DNA of 64,000 bases from an uncultured Flavobacteriaceae bacterium (GTDB lineage: Bacteria; Bacteroidota; Bacteroidia; Flavobacteriales; Flavobacteriaceae), in contig CANNAN010000006.1 in assembly GCA_947502635.1 (NCBI GenBank), forward strand, positions 62,001 to 126,000, written 5' to 3'. Every line of letters starts with the position of its first letter. Position 1 is the stretch's first letter. The notes under the pieces were generated by a model. That model ran no database searches. It saw nothing but the letters and a program-made list of their open reading frames with translations, and was not told the DNA's origin. Below, in pieces: positions 25,535 through 36,215 of this stretch. The translations under genes were made by a program, and so were the position numbers.

Positions 25535-26851
25535 TTGCTAAATAACTTCCAAAAACATATAAAGAGTAAGCTTTCTTTCCTAAACGAAAATAAAATCCTC
25601 ATTGCCATTTCTGGAGGGGTAGATAGTATTGTTTTAACCCATTTATGTCATCAATTAAACTTAAATATTGCTTTAGCGCATTGTAATTTTAATTTAAGAG
25701 GAAAAGAAAGTGATGCAGATGAAGAGTTTGTATTACAATTAGCAGAAGACTTAAACTTAGAAGTTTTTATTGAAAGTTTTGATACAGAAGGATATTCTGA
25801 TAAGAATAAGCTATCAACACAAATGGCAGCTCGGAAGCTACGCTATGATTGGTTTGAAGAACTAGCAGAACAATTACAATTTGATTACATTTTAACAGCG
25901 CACCATGCAGACGATAATCTGGAAACTTTTTTAATTAATTTCTCGCGGGGTACAGGCTTGGATGGTTTAACAGGAATTCCCGAAGTTAATGATAATATTG
26001 TTAGACCATTGCTTCCATTCCCAAGAGAAACTATAGAAGCGTATGCAAAAGAACATGATTTTAAATGGCGAGAAGATAGTAGTAATGCATCCACTAAATA
26101 TCTAAGAAATAAACTGAGACATGATGTGATTCCTATTTTAAAAACCATCAATTCACAATTATTACAAAATTTTCAGAGCACACTTAGAAATTTAAATGAT
26201 GCCGCAGATATCGTCGAAGAAGGTGTAGAAGTAGCATTAAATCGTACTATCGAAACGATTGATAAACACCAAACCGTATTCAAGGTTTCAGAATTTAAAA
26301 AATTAAACAATCCAAAAGCTTATTTGTTTGAGATCTTTAAAGCATATGGGTTTACAGAATGGAATGATGTTGTTAGTTTGTTAGATGCACAATCAGGAAA
26401 ACAGATCCTGTCTCCAACACATCGTTTAATAAAGGATAGAGAACATCTTTTATTAAATGAGATTGATTTTAAAACAGATGAAAAATCCATTGTAATTTTA
26501 AAAACAGATAAACAAGTTAAAACAGAGTTTGGCATATTGTTTTTTGATGAAGCCGATAGCGTTTTAGAAAAAAGTAACCAGACTATTTATTTGGATAAAG
26601 AGTTACTCGAATATCCATTAACCATTAGAAAATGGAAAGAGGGCGATCTGTTTTATCCAATAGGAATGTCTGGTAAAAAGAAATTAAGCAAGTATTTTAA
26701 AGACGAAAAATTATCATTATTAGATAAAGAGCATGTTAGACTGTTATGCTCTGGTGAAGCCATTGTTTGGGTAATAGGCAAACGCGCAGATAACCGTTTT
26801 AAGGTAGATGAAAAAACTAAAAATATTCTAAAAATCACATTAGAGCAATAG
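25535..26851 (+). CDS. tilS: tRNA(Ile)-lysidine synthase
   Basis: A 438-residue PP-loop ATPase that converts C34 of the AUA-decoding tRNA(Ile) to lysidine. The signature SGGVDS (IAISGGVDSIVLTHL) lies near residues 25-35, followed by HCNFNLRGKESDADEEF, LTAHHADDNLETFL, SRGTGLDGLTGI and REDSSN. The C-terminal domain ends with RKWKEGDLFYPIGMSGKKKL and WVIGKRADNRFK. A TTG start (25535) is used; no ATG is available near it. Essential gene, so the repeat insertion upstream must leave expression intact. Confidence 0.95.
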   Translation: MLNNFQKHIKSKLSFLNENKILIAISGGVDSIVLTHLCHQLNLNIALAHCNFNLRGKESDADEEFVLQLAEDLNLEVFIESFDTEGYSDKNKLSTQMAARKLRYDWFEELAEQLQFDYILTAHHADDNLETFLINFSRGTGLDGLTGIPEVNDNIVRPLLPFPRETIEAYAKEHDFKWREDSSNASTKYLRNKLRHDVIPILKTINSQLLQNFQSTLRNLNDAADIVEEGVEVALNRTIETIDKHQTVFKVSEFKKLNNPKAYLFEIFKAYGFTEWNDVVSLLDAQSGKQILSPTHRLIKDREHLLLNEIDFKTDEKSIVILKTDKQVKTEFGILFFDEADSVLEKSNQTIYLDKELLEYPLTIRKWKEGDLFYPIGMSGKKKLSKYFKDEKLSLLDKEHVRLLCSGEAIVWVIGKRADNRFKVDEKTKNILKITLEQ

Positions 26852-26920
26852 TATCATACTTACTAGACTTAGCATAGTCGAAGCGAAATCTGAAACCTAC
26901 TTTTTAATAAAAAATATAAT

Positions 26921-28552
26921 TTGAAACTACAAGGACACATAGTCGATATACAAAATAAACGCATTTTTAAAGGCGAAATCACTTTTAAGGATGGAAAAAT
27001 TGTTTCTATTCAAGAAAAAGAGCATAACGTAAATCATTATATACTTCCTGGGTTTGTAGATGCCCATATTCATGTTGAAAGTTCTATGTTAGTGCCTAGT
27101 GAATTTGCAAGATTAGCGGTTACACATGGTACTGTTGCAACTGTTTCCGATCCGCATGAAATTGCCAATGTATTGGGGGTTAAAGGTGTTGAGTTTATGA
27201 TAAACAATGGAAAACGTGTCCCATTTAAATTTAATTTTGGAGCACCCTCTTGTGTGCCAGCGACTACTTTTGAATCTGCAGGAGCAATTATAAATTCTGA
27301 TGGGATAAAAACACTTCTTGAAAATCCAGATATCAAGTATTTGGCGGAAATGATGAATTACCCTGGTGTATTGTTTGATGATGATGAAGTGATGAAAAAA
27401 ATAGCATGGGCAAAACATTACAATAAACCAATTGATGGTCATGCACCTGGTTTAAGAGGTGATGACGTTACCAAATATATTAATGCTGGAATTTATACAG
27501 ACCATGAATGCTTTACTTACGAAGAAGCTTTAGAAAAGCTTGAAAAAGGGATGAAAATTCTAATTAGAGAAGGGAGTGCTGCTAAAAACTTTAACGCGTT
27601 AATAGATTTGCTTCCTGAACATTTTGAAAACATGATGTTTTGTAGTGATGATAAACATCCTGATGATCTCTTATTGCATCATATTAATGAGTTATGTGCT
27701 AGGGCAGTTGCGAAAGGAATCGATCTTTTTAAAGTATTAAAGGCGGCATGTATTAATCCTGTGAAGCATTACAATTTAGATGTTGGCTTACTCCAAGAAG
27801 GTGATTTTGCAGATTTAATTATTGTAAAAGATCTAATCAACTTTAAAACCATACAAACTTATATAAATGGCGAATTGGTTTTCGACAAAGGAACATCTTT
27901 AATAGAACCTGTTACTTTTGAAAATCTTAATAACTTCAATTGCGATAAAAAAGACGTATCGGATTTTAGATTTGAATCATCATCATCATCATCATCATCA
28001 CAAATTCGTGTTATAGAAGCTTTAGAAGGGCAATTAGTAACTAACGAACTCATTGCTAACGCTTCAGTTTTAAATGGAAATTTGGTGTCAGATATTGAAA
28101 ACGATATTTTAAAAATGGCAGTTGTTAATAGATATCAAAATCAAAAACCAGCCATTGCTTTTATTAAGAATTTCGGATTAAAAGAGGGAGCTATTGCATC
28201 CTCAGTCGGTCACGATTCTCATAATATTATTGTCGTTGGTGTTAGTGATGACGCTATATGTAAAGCCGTTAATTTACTTATTGAGAATAAAGGAGGTATT
28301 TGTGCCATTTCAAATTCCGAAGAGAAAGTAGTCCCACTTCCAGTAGCAGGTATTATGAGTGATCAAGACGGTGAAACCATAGGGAAACAATATGCAGAGT
28401 TAGACTCGATGGCAAAAAAAATGGGTAGTAACCTTCATGCACCATACATGACACTATCATTTATGGCGTTATTGGTGATTCCATCATTAAAATTAAGTGA
28501 TAAAGGATTGTTTAATGGAACCGATTTTAAATTTACCCCATTAGAAGTTTAA
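26921..28552 (+). CDS. ade: Adenine deaminase
   Basis: A 543-residue metal-dependent amidohydrolase that converts adenine to hypoxanthine in purine salvage. Visible motifs: [15 protein letters not shown] (metal ligands), [31 protein letters not shown], and the C-terminal [13 protein letters not shown] domain. It starts at a TTG at 26921. A (TCA)8 microsatellite at 27977-28000 encodes eight consecutive serines in a linker before the C-terminal domain; length variation would stay in frame. Confidence 0.94.
   Translation: MKLQGHIVDIQNKRIFKGEITFKDGKIVSIQEKEHNVNHYILPGFVDAHIHVESSMLVPSEFARLAVTHGTVATVSDPHEIANVLGVKGVEFMINNGKRVPFKFNFGAPSCVPATTFESAGAIINSDGIKTLLENPDIKYLAEMMNYPGVLFDDDEVMKKIAWAKHYNKPIDGHAPGLRGDDVTKYINAGIYTDHECFTYEEALEKLEKGMKILIREGSAAKNFNALIDLLPEHFENMMFCSDDKHPDDLLLHHINELCARAVAKGIDLFKVLKAACINPVKHYNLDVGLLQEGDFADLIIVKDLINFKTIQTYINGELVFDKGTSLIEPVTFENLNNFNCDKKDVSDFRFESSSSSSSSQIRVIEALEGQLVTNELIANASVLNGNLVSDIENDILKMAVVNRYQNQKPAIAFIKNFGLKEGAIASSVGHDSHNIIVVGVSDDAICKAVNLLIENKGGICAISNSEEKVVPLPVAGIMSDQDGETIGKQYAELDSMAKKMGSNLHAPYMTLSFMALLVIPSLKLSDKGLFNGTDFKFTPLEV
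27977..28000 (+). repeat. (TCA)8 trinucleotide repeat in ade
   Basis: Eight perfect TCA units encode Ser8 between the amidohydrolase and C-terminal domains of adenine deaminase. Confidence 0.9.
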
Positions 28553-28576
28553 TTTTTGACTTCACAATTCTAAACT

Positions 28577-28640
28577 TTGAACACCGAACACCGAACACCG
28601 AACACCGAACACTGAATACTGAACACTGAATACTGAACAC
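28577..28640 (+). repeat. 7-bp tandem repeat (GAACACC-like)
   Basis: About nine units of GAACACC, GAACACT or GAATACT in tandem between ade and the hydrolase gene. The degenerate heptamer array is noncoding. Confidence 0.8.
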
Positions 28641-28650
28641 GACCAAGCAT

Positions 28651-29625
28651 ATGCCAATAATAGAATCAACCTACAAGCCAACTATCTTTTTTAAAAACGG
28701 ATTCGTTTCAACCGTATATTCAGGTCTAGTTAGATATGTTAAAGGTGTAAAACAAGAACGTGAGCGTATCACATTGTTTGATGGGGATTTTATTGATTTA
28801 GATTGGAGCTTTTCAACAGTGAAAACAAAGAAGCTTGTTATTTTATTACATGGCTTAGAAGGAAACGGGCAAAGACCATATATGACAGGTTCTGCAAAAC
28901 TTTTCAATAATGATCATATCGATGCTGTTTGTGTCAATTTTAGAGGCTGTAGTGGTGAAGACAATTTGAAATTTCGTAGCTACCATTCTGGAGCCACCGA
29001 AGATTTAGAAGCTATTATTACTCATATTATTTCAGAAAAAGATTATTCAGAAATTTATTTAAATGGAATCAGCTTAGGTGCCAATATGATTTTAAAATAT
29101 CTAGGAGAAAGAGACACCGTACCCAATCAAATAAAAGCAGCAATAGCAGTTTCAGTACCTTGTTATTTGTATGGTTCTGCTAAAGCATTGCATACTTTTA
29201 AAAACAAACTGTATCACGATCGCTTTTTAAAGCATTTGGTAAGTCGTTTAAAAAGCAAGCAACAAAAATTTAAGGAGGCGTTAAGTATTAAAGAAATAAT
29301 TTCCATTAAAACATTGTTCGATTTTGATAATCTTTATACATCCAAAGCACATGGTTTTAAAGATGCTTTAGATTATTATGAGAAATCCAGCTGTTTACAA
29401 TTTCTCCCTAACATTAAGATCCCAACTTTAATTATTAATGCTTTAAACGATTCATTTTTATCACCAGAGTGTTATCCAGTAAAAGAAGCAAAGAACAATC
29501 CCAATATTTATTTAGAAATGCCACAAAACGGTGGACATGTCGGTTTTGTAGATAAAAAAAATGTTTATTATAATGAAAAGCGCGCTTTAGAGTTTGTTAA
29601 GGAACTTGTTAACATAAAAGTATAA
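28651..29625 (+). CDS. YheT-like alpha/beta hydrolase
   Basis: A 324-residue alpha/beta hydrolase with VILLHGLEGNGQRPYM (oxyanion region), VCVNFRGCSGEDN, the nucleophile elbow NGISLGANMILKYLG (Ser), IPTLIINALNDSFLSPECYP (acid residue) and NGGHVGFVD (His). This set is typical of the YheT/ABHD1-3 esterase family. Substrate unknown. It follows the heptamer repeat after ade and may not be in the same transcript. Confidence 0.9.
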   Translation: MPIIESTYKPTIFFKNGFVSTVYSGLVRYVKGVKQERERITLFDGDFIDLDWSFSTVKTKKLVILLHGLEGNGQRPYMTGSAKLFNNDHIDAVCVNFRGCSGEDNLKFRSYHSGATEDLEAIITHIISEKDYSEIYLNGISLGANMILKYLGERDTVPNQIKAAIAVSVPCYLYGSAKALHTFKNKLYHDRFLKHLVSRLKSKQQKFKEALSIKEIISIKTLFDFDNLYTSKAHGFKDALDYYEKSSCLQFLPNIKIPTLIINALNDSFLSPECYPVKEAKNNPNIYLEMPQNGGHVGFVDKKNVYYNEKRALEFVKELVNIKV

Positions 29626-29698
29626 AGCTACAAATGAATATGATTAATTAGTTTGTGGTAATTAAAATCAATTGTAGAACTAATCAACAATATTTGAA

Positions 29699-30436
29699 AT
29701 GAAAAAGCTATTGGTAACTATAGTTGCTCTGATTTTATTCGGATGCAACGAATCAAGTAAAAACAATCCCAAATTTGAAAAGGCATCTGATTTGAAAACC
29801 AATATAGAAGTAAATCAAAAAGAATTACCTTATAAAGTTGACTTTGATTCAACGCAAGTTGTGGAATTTACTATTGAACATTCGGAATTAATTAAATCAA
29901 AAGTATTGGACAAAAAGCTGTCTGAATATAATACATCGGAACTTAAAGAATTAACCGAATTCAAAAGATTGAATCTGGGTATTGTTGTTTCTTTTGATAT
30001 TAGTAAAGAGAGTTTAATAAACACAATGAAATATATTACGAATGAAAAAACCAAAGTAAATAATGACATTGACGAAATTATGATTTTCGCTTATGATGAT
30101 AAAAAGGATTTATCTAATGGAAGTGGGGTTTATACGTTCGGGAAACTATTTTGGGGACCAAATGGAAAAACAGGAAATATGACACCAAAAATTGCAAAAG
30201 AAAACATACGTGATTCTTATAAATTAGAGATAGATATAAAAGATAAAGTCGGCAGAATTAAAAAATCGGACTTGCCAACAAAACGAGAATTAGATATTTA
30301 CAATACTATAATGTCAGAGGAAAATATAGGAATAGAGGAGGACAAACTGAACAAAATGATAATGAGAAAATTTGGTATTAAAACTGAAAAGGAACTGAAT
30401 TCAATTTGGTTAAAAGTTGCAGCTTATAAAAACTAA
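29699..30436 (+). CDS. Hypothetical lipoprotein
   Basis: A 245-residue protein with a lipoprotein signal (TIVALILFGCNESS). The mature part is charged and soluble with no recognised domain; segments such as IMIFAYDDKKDLSNGSGVYT FGKLFWGPNG suggest an alpha/beta fold. It stands between the hydrolase and Lrp genes. Coding status is supported by the signal peptide and length. Confidence 0.65.
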   Translation: MKKLLVTIVALILFGCNESSKNNPKFEKASDLKTNIEVNQKELPYKVDFDSTQVVEFTIEHSELIKSKVLDKKLSEYNTSELKELTEFKRLNLGIVVSFDISKESLINTMKYITNEKTKVNNDIDEIMIFAYDDKKDLSNGSGVYTFGKLFWGPNGKTGNMTPKIAKENIRDSYKLEIDIKDKVGRIKKSDLPTKRELDIYNTIMSEENIGIEEDKLNKMIMRKFGIKTEKELNSIWLKVAAYKN

Positions 30437-30477
30437 TAATTATCCTTAACATCCTATAAAATTAATAACTCATGTCA

Positions 30478-30939
30478 TTATATATAAAACTCCGATGAAT
30501 TCTTAATATCCTTTAAAACAAATGTACTGTTTAGCACGCCAATGTTTTCAATTTTAGAAAGTTTATACTTGACAAAGTTATGATAATCCTCCAAGCCTTT
30601 TGTATTTATTTTTAAGATAAAATCTACCTGACCAGCCATATGGTAACATTCCTGAACTTCATCTAAATTTTGAATTTGTTCTTCAAATTTTTCTATAAAA
30701 GCTTCACTATGATAGCGCATAGAGACTTGACATATGGTGGTTACCGATCGTTCAATTAGTTTTTTATCAAGTATAGCAACATATTTTTTTATAAAACCTT
30801 GATTTTCTAGTCTACGGATACGCTCGTAAACAGGAGACGGTGTTAAATTTAGAGTTTTAGCAATCTCTTTAGCCGTTTTTTTAGAGTCATTTTGTAAAAT
30901 TCTAAGTATCGTAATGTCAGTTTGATCTAAATTTTCCAT
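30478..30939 (-). CDS. Lrp/AsnC-family regulator
   Basis: A 153-residue protein with an N-terminal HTH (DITILRILQNDSKKTAKEIA; SPVYERIRRLENQGFIKKYVAIL) and a C-terminal RAM ligand-binding domain (VQECYHMAGQVDFILKI). It is divergent from the tdh-kbl threonine pair with 164 bp between, so it likely senses an amino acid and controls that operon, as Lrp proteins do elsewhere. Confidence 0.92.
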   Translation of the reverse strand: MENLDQTDITILRILQNDSKKTAKEIAKTLNLTPSPVYERIRRLENQGFIKKYVAILDKKLIERSVTTICQVSMRYHSEAFIEKFEEQIQNLDEVQECYHMAGQVDFILKINTKGLEDYHNFVKYKLSKIENIGVLNSTFVLKDIKNSSEFYI

Positions 30940-31103
30940 AATTATGTTAAATAAAAATTATTGCAAAAAGTGATTATTTGATTATTTAAAAGTAAATATA
31001 ACTGTTATTTTGTGATTAAAAAGTTTTAATTACTTAGTTTATTTGTATATTTTATTTTAAAAACTGCATTGTTTAAATTTGATAGTAAATAATACTTTTG
31101 AAT

Positions 31104-32054
31104 ATGAACACGGTGATTTTACTAATAGGGGCGAATGGTCAGTTAGGAAAAGTGCTTACTAATGCTTTACAAGATAAATATGGAAAAGAAAGCGTCATTG
31201 CTTCAGATTTAAAAAAGAGCGAAGATTCAGATGGTATCTTTGAGGTTATAGATGCTACAGACATAGACAGGATTATGGAAGTTGTTATACAATATAACGT
31301 GACTCAAATCTATCATTTAGCAGCAATTTTATCTGCTAAAGGCGAAGAAAACCCATTGAGAACATGGAATATTAATGTGAAAACCTGGTTAAACGTTCTT
31401 GAGATTTCTAGAATTTGTAATTTGGAAAAAGTATTTTACCCAAGTTCAATAGCTGTCTTTGGAAACGGGGCACCAAGTAACAATACACCTAATAATGCTT
31501 ACTTAGATCCAACAACGGTATACGGCATTAGTAAAGTAGACGGTGAAAATTGGGCACAATATTACCATGTTAAATATGGTTTAGATGTTAGGTCTATTCG
31601 TTACCCAGGTGTTATAGGCTATCAGTCATTACCTGGTGGTGGTACAACAGATTATGCCGTGGATATTTATCACAAAGCAGTTTTAAATAAAACATTTACT
31701 TGTTTTTTAAATAAAGATACCGTTTTGCCTATGATTTTTATAGATGATGTTATTAGGGCCACGATCGAGCTTATGGAAGCACCAATTGAAGACATTAAAG
31801 TAAGAACATCTTATAATATAGCCGGAGTAAGTCTTTCTCCAAAAGAGATTACTTCAGAAATACGTGAATTATATCCTGACTTTAGAGTTGATTATAAACC
31901 AGATTTCAGGCAAGATATTGCCGAAGGTTGGCCAAGATCTATAGACGATTCTGAGGCACGAATGGATTGGGGTTGGAAGCCTCAATATAATTTATGGTCT
32001 ATTACAGAGACTATGATTAGTGAACTGATTGGCCAATATGAAGTGATCCTTTAA
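31104..32054 (+). CDS. L-threonine 3-dehydrogenase (extended-SDR type)
   Basis: A 316-residue NAD-dependent epimerase/dehydratase-family protein: ILLIGANGQLGKVL (NAD-binding), LAAILSAKGEENP, FYPSSIAVFG and YGISKVDGENWAQYY (catalytic YxxxK). This short-chain type of threonine dehydrogenase oxidises threonine to 2-amino-3-ketobutyrate. The next gene, Kbl, uses that product, which supports the assignment. A TTG two codons upstream is a possible alternative start. Confidence 0.88.
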   Translation: MNTVILLIGANGQLGKVLTNALQDKYGKESVIASDLKKSEDSDGIFEVIDATDIDRIMEVVIQYNVTQIYHLAAILSAKGEENPLRTWNINVKTWLNVLEISRICNLEKVFYPSSIAVFGNGAPSNNTPNNAYLDPTTVYGISKVDGENWAQYYHVKYGLDVRSIRYPGVIGYQSLPGGGTTDYAVDIYHKAVLNKTFTCFLNKDTVLPMIFIDDVIRATIELMEAPIEDIKVRTSYNIAGVSLSPKEITSEIRELYPDFRVDYKPDFRQDIAEGWPRSIDDSEARMDWGWKPQYNLWSITETMISELIGQYEVIL

Positions 32055-32091
32055 ATTTATAAAATTATAAAATTATAAAATATATAAGATT

Positions 32092-33279
32092 ATGTACTCT
32101 AACATAAAGAACGATCTACAGAAAGAATTAGAAGCAATAAAAGCAGCAGGATTATATAAGGCTGAAAGAATTATAACGACATCGCAAGGCTCAAAAATAA
32201 GCACAACAACAGCTTCTGGAGTATTAAATTTTTGTGCTAATAATTATTTAGGGCTGTCATCCCACCCAGAGGTTATTGATGCAGGTAAAAAAGCTATTGA
32301 CTCTCATGGTTATGGTTTGTCTTCGGTACGTTTTATTTGTGGTACACAGGATATTCATAAAACACTAGAGCAAAAAACAGCGGCGTTTTTGGGGATGGAA
32401 GATTGTATTTTATATGCGGCAGCTTTTGATGCAAATGGTGGGTTGTTCGAACCTATTTTAGGTGCTGAAGATGCTATTATTTCAGATGCTTTAAATCATG
32501 CTTCAATAATAGATGGTATTCGTCTGTGTAAAGCACAACGATTTAGATATACCCATAATGATATGGTAGATTTAGAAACGCAATTAATCCAAGCTGAAGG
32601 TGCTCGTAGAAAATTAATAGTTACAGATGGTTCCTTTTCTATGGATGGAACAATTGCTCAGCTTGATAAAATTTGTGATTTGGCCGATAAATATAATGCA
32701 TTGGTAATGATTGATGAATGTCATTCTACAGGCTTTATTGGTAAAACAGGTCGTGGTACACATGAATATCGAAATGTTATGGGGCGTGTGGATATTATAA
32801 CAGGAACCTATGGTAAAGCTTTAGGGGGGGCTTCAGGCGGATTCACAGCAGCTAGAAAAGAAATTGTAGACTTGCTAAGACAGCGCTCAAGACCTTATTT
32901 GTTTTCTAATACGGTAGCACCATCTATAGTTGGAGCTTCGATTAGCGTGTTAGATATGCTAAGTACTTCTACAGAACTCCGTGATAAATTAGAAACAAAT
33001 ACCCAATACTTTAGAAAAGAAATGACTGCGGCAGGGTTCGATATTGTTCCAGGAGATCACCCCATAGTACCCGTTATGTTGTACGAAGCCACATTGGCAC
33101 AAACGTTTGCTTCCAAACTATTAGAAGAAGGGATTTATGTTATTGGTTTTTTCTATCCAGTAGTTCCTAAAGAGAAAGCAAGAATACGTGTGCAGTTATC
33201 AGCAGGACATGAACGTCATCATTTGGATAAAGCGATTAAAGCCTTCACTAAAATAGGTAAGGAACTTCATGTGATTTAG
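32092..33279 (+). CDS. kbl: Glycine C-acetyltransferase (2-amino-3-ketobutyrate CoA ligase)
   Basis: A 395-residue PLP enzyme of the alpha-oxoamine synthase family, converting 2-amino-3-ketobutyrate and CoA to glycine and acetyl-CoA. Motifs: [42 protein letters not shown] and [14 protein letters not shown] with the PLP lysine. It follows the dehydrogenase by 37 bp, completing the threonine-to-glycine route. Confidence 0.94.
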   Translation: MYSNIKNDLQKELEAIKAAGLYKAERIITTSQGSKISTTTASGVLNFCANNYLGLSSHPEVIDAGKKAIDSHGYGLSSVRFICGTQDIHKTLEQKTAAFLGMEDCILYAAAFDANGGLFEPILGAEDAIISDALNHASIIDGIRLCKAQRFRYTHNDMVDLETQLIQAEGARRKLIVTDGSFSMDGTIAQLDKICDLADKYNALVMIDECHSTGFIGKTGRGTHEYRNVMGRVDIITGTYGKALGGASGGFTAARKEIVDLLRQRSRPYLFSNTVAPSIVGASISVLDMLSTSTELRDKLETNTQYFRKEMTAAGFDIVPGDHPIVPVMLYEATLAQTFASKLLEEGIYVIGFFYPVVPKEKARIRVQLSAGHERHHLDKAIKAFTKIGKELHVI

Positions 33280-33394
33280 TTTTTCGAACTAAAAGTATAT
33301 TCCAGGATTTTCTCTGTTAAACAACTATATTATAGTTTTTTAAGTTAAGATTATTATATTTAAGAAATATTTTAACTTAACCCAAGCTGTTATT

Positions 33395-34021
33395 ATGATT
33401 ATTTTTGGAACTAGAGGCGTACGTTCAACTAAAGCAACAGGAACATTTAATTGCCCGCAATGTGAGGCCGATAGAGGATATAGACACAGAAAAGTTACCC
33501 AGTTTTTTACTTTATATTTTATTCCGCTTATTCCTTTAGGAAATAAGGGTGAGTATGTAGAGTGCGACCACTGTAAAGGTACTTTTATTACTAAAGTTAT
33601 AAATAATACAGCTTCTGGTGATAAAGAAGCGTTTATGGCTATGTATGAGCAAGCTATACGTCATGTTATGGTGAAAATTATGTTGGCAGATGGTGTGATT
33701 GATAATAATGAAAAGGTGATGGTTTTAAACATTATTAATAAATACGGACATAATGATATGTCTTCTTTTCAATTAGATGATTATATAAAAGAAGTACAGG
33801 CAGATTCCAGCGATATTTCAACCTATTTAAAAAATGTAGGACCATCTTTAAATGAGCATGGTAAGGAACTTTTAATAAAATGTGCTTTAGATGTTGCGTA
33901 TTCCGATGGTCATTTTGACGATTCAGAAAGAAAAATGATACTAGAAATGGGTGTCATTATGGAAATGTCTTCAGCTCATATTAAAGGCATCATGGCAGAA
34001 TTTGTAGAACAAATGAACTAA
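33395..34021 (+). CDS. Zinc-ribbon and TerB-like domain protein
   Basis: A 208-residue protein: an N-terminal zinc ribbon with two CxxC knuckles (CPQC near residue 22 and CDHC near 57), a membrane-proximal stretch (FTLYFIPLIPLG), then a TerB-like helical domain (VMVKIMLADGVIDNNEKVMVLNII; ALDVAYSDGHFDDSERKMILEM), in which Asp/Glu residues may bind metal. It lies 53 bp before the channel gene, probably in one transcript. Confidence 0.8.
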   Translation: MIIFGTRGVRSTKATGTFNCPQCEADRGYRHRKVTQFFTLYFIPLIPLGNKGEYVECDHCKGTFITKVINNTASGDKEAFMAMYEQAIRHVMVKIMLADGVIDNNEKVMVLNIINKYGHNDMSSFQLDDYIKEVQADSSDISTYLKNVGPSLNEHGKELLIKCALDVAYSDGHFDDSERKMILEMGVIMEMSSAHIKGIMAEFVEQMN

Positions 34022-34074
34022 ACTTCTTGAAACCGTAAACCAAAAATTAAAAAACCAACCAACTTAACCATCTT

Positions 34075-36012
34075 ATGAAAAATTCTTTCAGAGAACGTTT
34101 AAATTATAAAGCAGAACGTTTTTTAAGTAAAGGAGGAGCTTCCATATTTAAAAGTCTTTTAATTTTATTTATAGTTGTATTTGTAGTACTTACTGCGTTA
34201 CGATTGTTACTTATAAATCTATTTCCTGGTTTAAATTACACAGGTGATATTTTTAGAGATATTTGGGTGACTTTTTTAGAAATGACAGATCCTGGGAATA
34301 TGAATCAGGATAATGAAGCGCCAACCTTTCTCAAGGTTTTAACGATACTTTCTGGTTTAACGGGTGTTATTTTGTTGTCTATGCTTATTGGTTTTATTAC
34401 CACAGCTTTAGACACGATGCTTTATGATTTTAGAAAAGGCAGGGGTAAGGTTATAGAAAATAATCACACGATAATTTTAGGTTGGAATGAACGTGTTGTT
34501 GATGTTATTAGAGAACTAATTTTAGCTAATGAAAGTGAATCCAGTGCCTCTGTAGTTATCCTATCTAGAGAAGATAAAGAGGTTATGGATAATCTTATTA
34601 CAAAACGCCTTCCAGATACACTAACCACCGAGATTATTACCACGCAGGGTGATTACGCTAATATCAATGAATTAAAACGTGTCAATTTAGAATCTGCACG
34701 TTCTATAATTATACTGGCCAACTGTTCAGAGAGTGCGACTACAGATAAAAAAGTGGCAAGTGATGTGCAATCGGTTAAATCTATATTAGCGATTACGGCA
34801 TGTCAAGACGGTAAAAATAAACTTCCGATAATTACAGAAATTTTCACTAAAGAGAAACGAGATATTATCAGCTTTTTTGAAGACGATAATATTATTGCGA
34901 TTGATAGCTGGGATATTATGGGGAAACTCCTTATTCAAACGTCTTTAACAAGTGGATTGGATACCGTTTATAAAGAAATTTTATCGTTTGATGGTTGTGA
35001 GATTTATTTTTATGAGGATGATTGGAATAACACCAATTTCTATGAGTTAAGTTATTATATGAAAGACGGGATTCCTCTAGGAATCTATTCAGAAGAAAAA
35101 GGGTTAGTGTTGCGTCCACCAAATAATACCATGCTTAAAAGTGGCGATACCATTGTTATTTTGGCTGAGGATGATTCTACAATTGCCTTCGAAAACAAAC
35201 AATATTTCTTTCCAGACACCTCTAAGAAAATTATAGATAAGCGCCTGGAACAGAAAAAGAAACGTATTCTTATTTTAGGTTGGCATAAGGTTGCTGAGGT
35301 TTTTATAGAAGAGGCTACAGATTATTTATTAGAAGGTTCAGATTTTGATATTATGTTTAATGCACCTCCAAAAGAGTTGCAAGATGTTATTAATGATGTA
35401 AAAGCAGCACATGAAGGATTTAATATAAATCTCCACGATTCTAACCCATTAGATTTAGAAAAATTACAAGCTTTTAATCCAGAAAGCTATGATACCGTTG
35501 TTATTTTATCGCAGAGTATGGAAGAGCAATCAGCAGATAAAATAGATTCAGATACACTTATTATTCTTTTGTTATTAAGAAAAGTAGTGAGTAAAAATAA
35601 TGGGCTACATATCATTACACAGGTTTTAAATTCTGAAAACCAAGAGATTATTACACAAACCAATGTTGATGATTTCATTATTAGTAATAAGCTAATTACT
35701 ATGATTTTAGCACAGTTAAGCGAGGAAGCTTTAATGAAGAACTTCTACGATGATATTTTCTCAGAAGATGGTAGCGAAATATATGTAAAACCAGCAACCT
35801 TGTACTTTGATACGTTTCCTCAGAATATAACATTTGCAGATGCTGTTTTTTGTGCACATCAACGTGACGAAATTTGTTTAGGAATTCGAAAGGGGCACTT
35901 AAGTAAATCTTTAGAAGACAACTTTGGTATTAAGCTTAATCCAGAGAAAGATATGGCTATCGAACTTACAGAGAATGATTTTCTGATTGTTTTGAGTGAA
36001 GATGAACTTTAG
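34075..36012 (+). CDS. CASTOR/POLLUX-like ion channel protein
   Basis: A 645-residue protein with two membrane helices near the N-terminus (FKSLLILFIVVFVVLTALRLL; FLKVLTILSGLTGVILLSML), then two TrkA-like Rossmann domains (NNHTIILGWNERVVDVI; RILILGWHKVAEVFIEEA), each with a C-terminal TrkA_C-like part. This matches the bacterial relatives of plant CASTOR/POLLUX channels with RCK-type cytosolic gating. Ion selectivity is unknown. The TerB-like gene precedes it and a Na+/Ca2+-exchanger homolog follows in the opposite direction. Confidence 0.85.
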   Translation: MKNSFRERLNYKAERFLSKGGASIFKSLLILFIVVFVVLTALRLLLINLFPGLNYTGDIFRDIWVTFLEMTDPGNMNQDNEAPTFLKVLTILSGLTGVILLSMLIGFITTALDTMLYDFRKGRGKVIENNHTIILGWNERVVDVIRELILANESESSASVVILSREDKEVMDNLITKRLPDTLTTEIITTQGDYANINELKRVNLESARSIIILANCSESATTDKKVASDVQSVKSILAITACQDGKNKLPIITEIFTKEKRDIISFFEDDNIIAIDSWDIMGKLLIQTSLTSGLDTVYKEILSFDGCEIYFYEDDWNNTNFYELSYYMKDGIPLGIYSEEKGLVLRPPNNTMLKSGDTIVILAEDDSTIAFENKQYFFPDTSKKIIDKRLEQKKKRILILGWHKVAEVFIEEATDYLLEGSDFDIMFNAPPKELQDVINDVKAAHEGFNINLHDSNPLDLEKLQAFNPESYDTVVILSQSMEEQSADKIDSDTLIILLLLRKVVSKNNGLHIITQVLNSENQEIITQTNVDDFIISNKLITMILAQLSEEALMKNFYDDIFSEDGSEIYVKPATLYFDTFPQNITFADAVFCAHQRDEICLGIRKGHLSKSLEDNFGIKLNPEKDMAIELTENDFLIVLSEDEL

Positions 36013-36215
36013 TAATTTTCGGGAGCTCGATTTAAAAATATTTAATTTTGGTTAGTTGTCATTTCGATACCTACTAGTAGTTTCCTTATAATTCATTCGG
36101 AATGATATACAGTTTCGAATAAAAGTTTCAACTAGTTTATAAACTTAGATTTAACAAAATAACTTGTACGAATCTATAATTTTGTCTGATAGAGTTTAGA
36201 GTTCTTTTATTAAAA

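Noticed and set aside
27113-27442. 109-codon minus-strand frame inside ade
   Set aside because: Lies opposite the conserved amidohydrolase core and has atypical composition.
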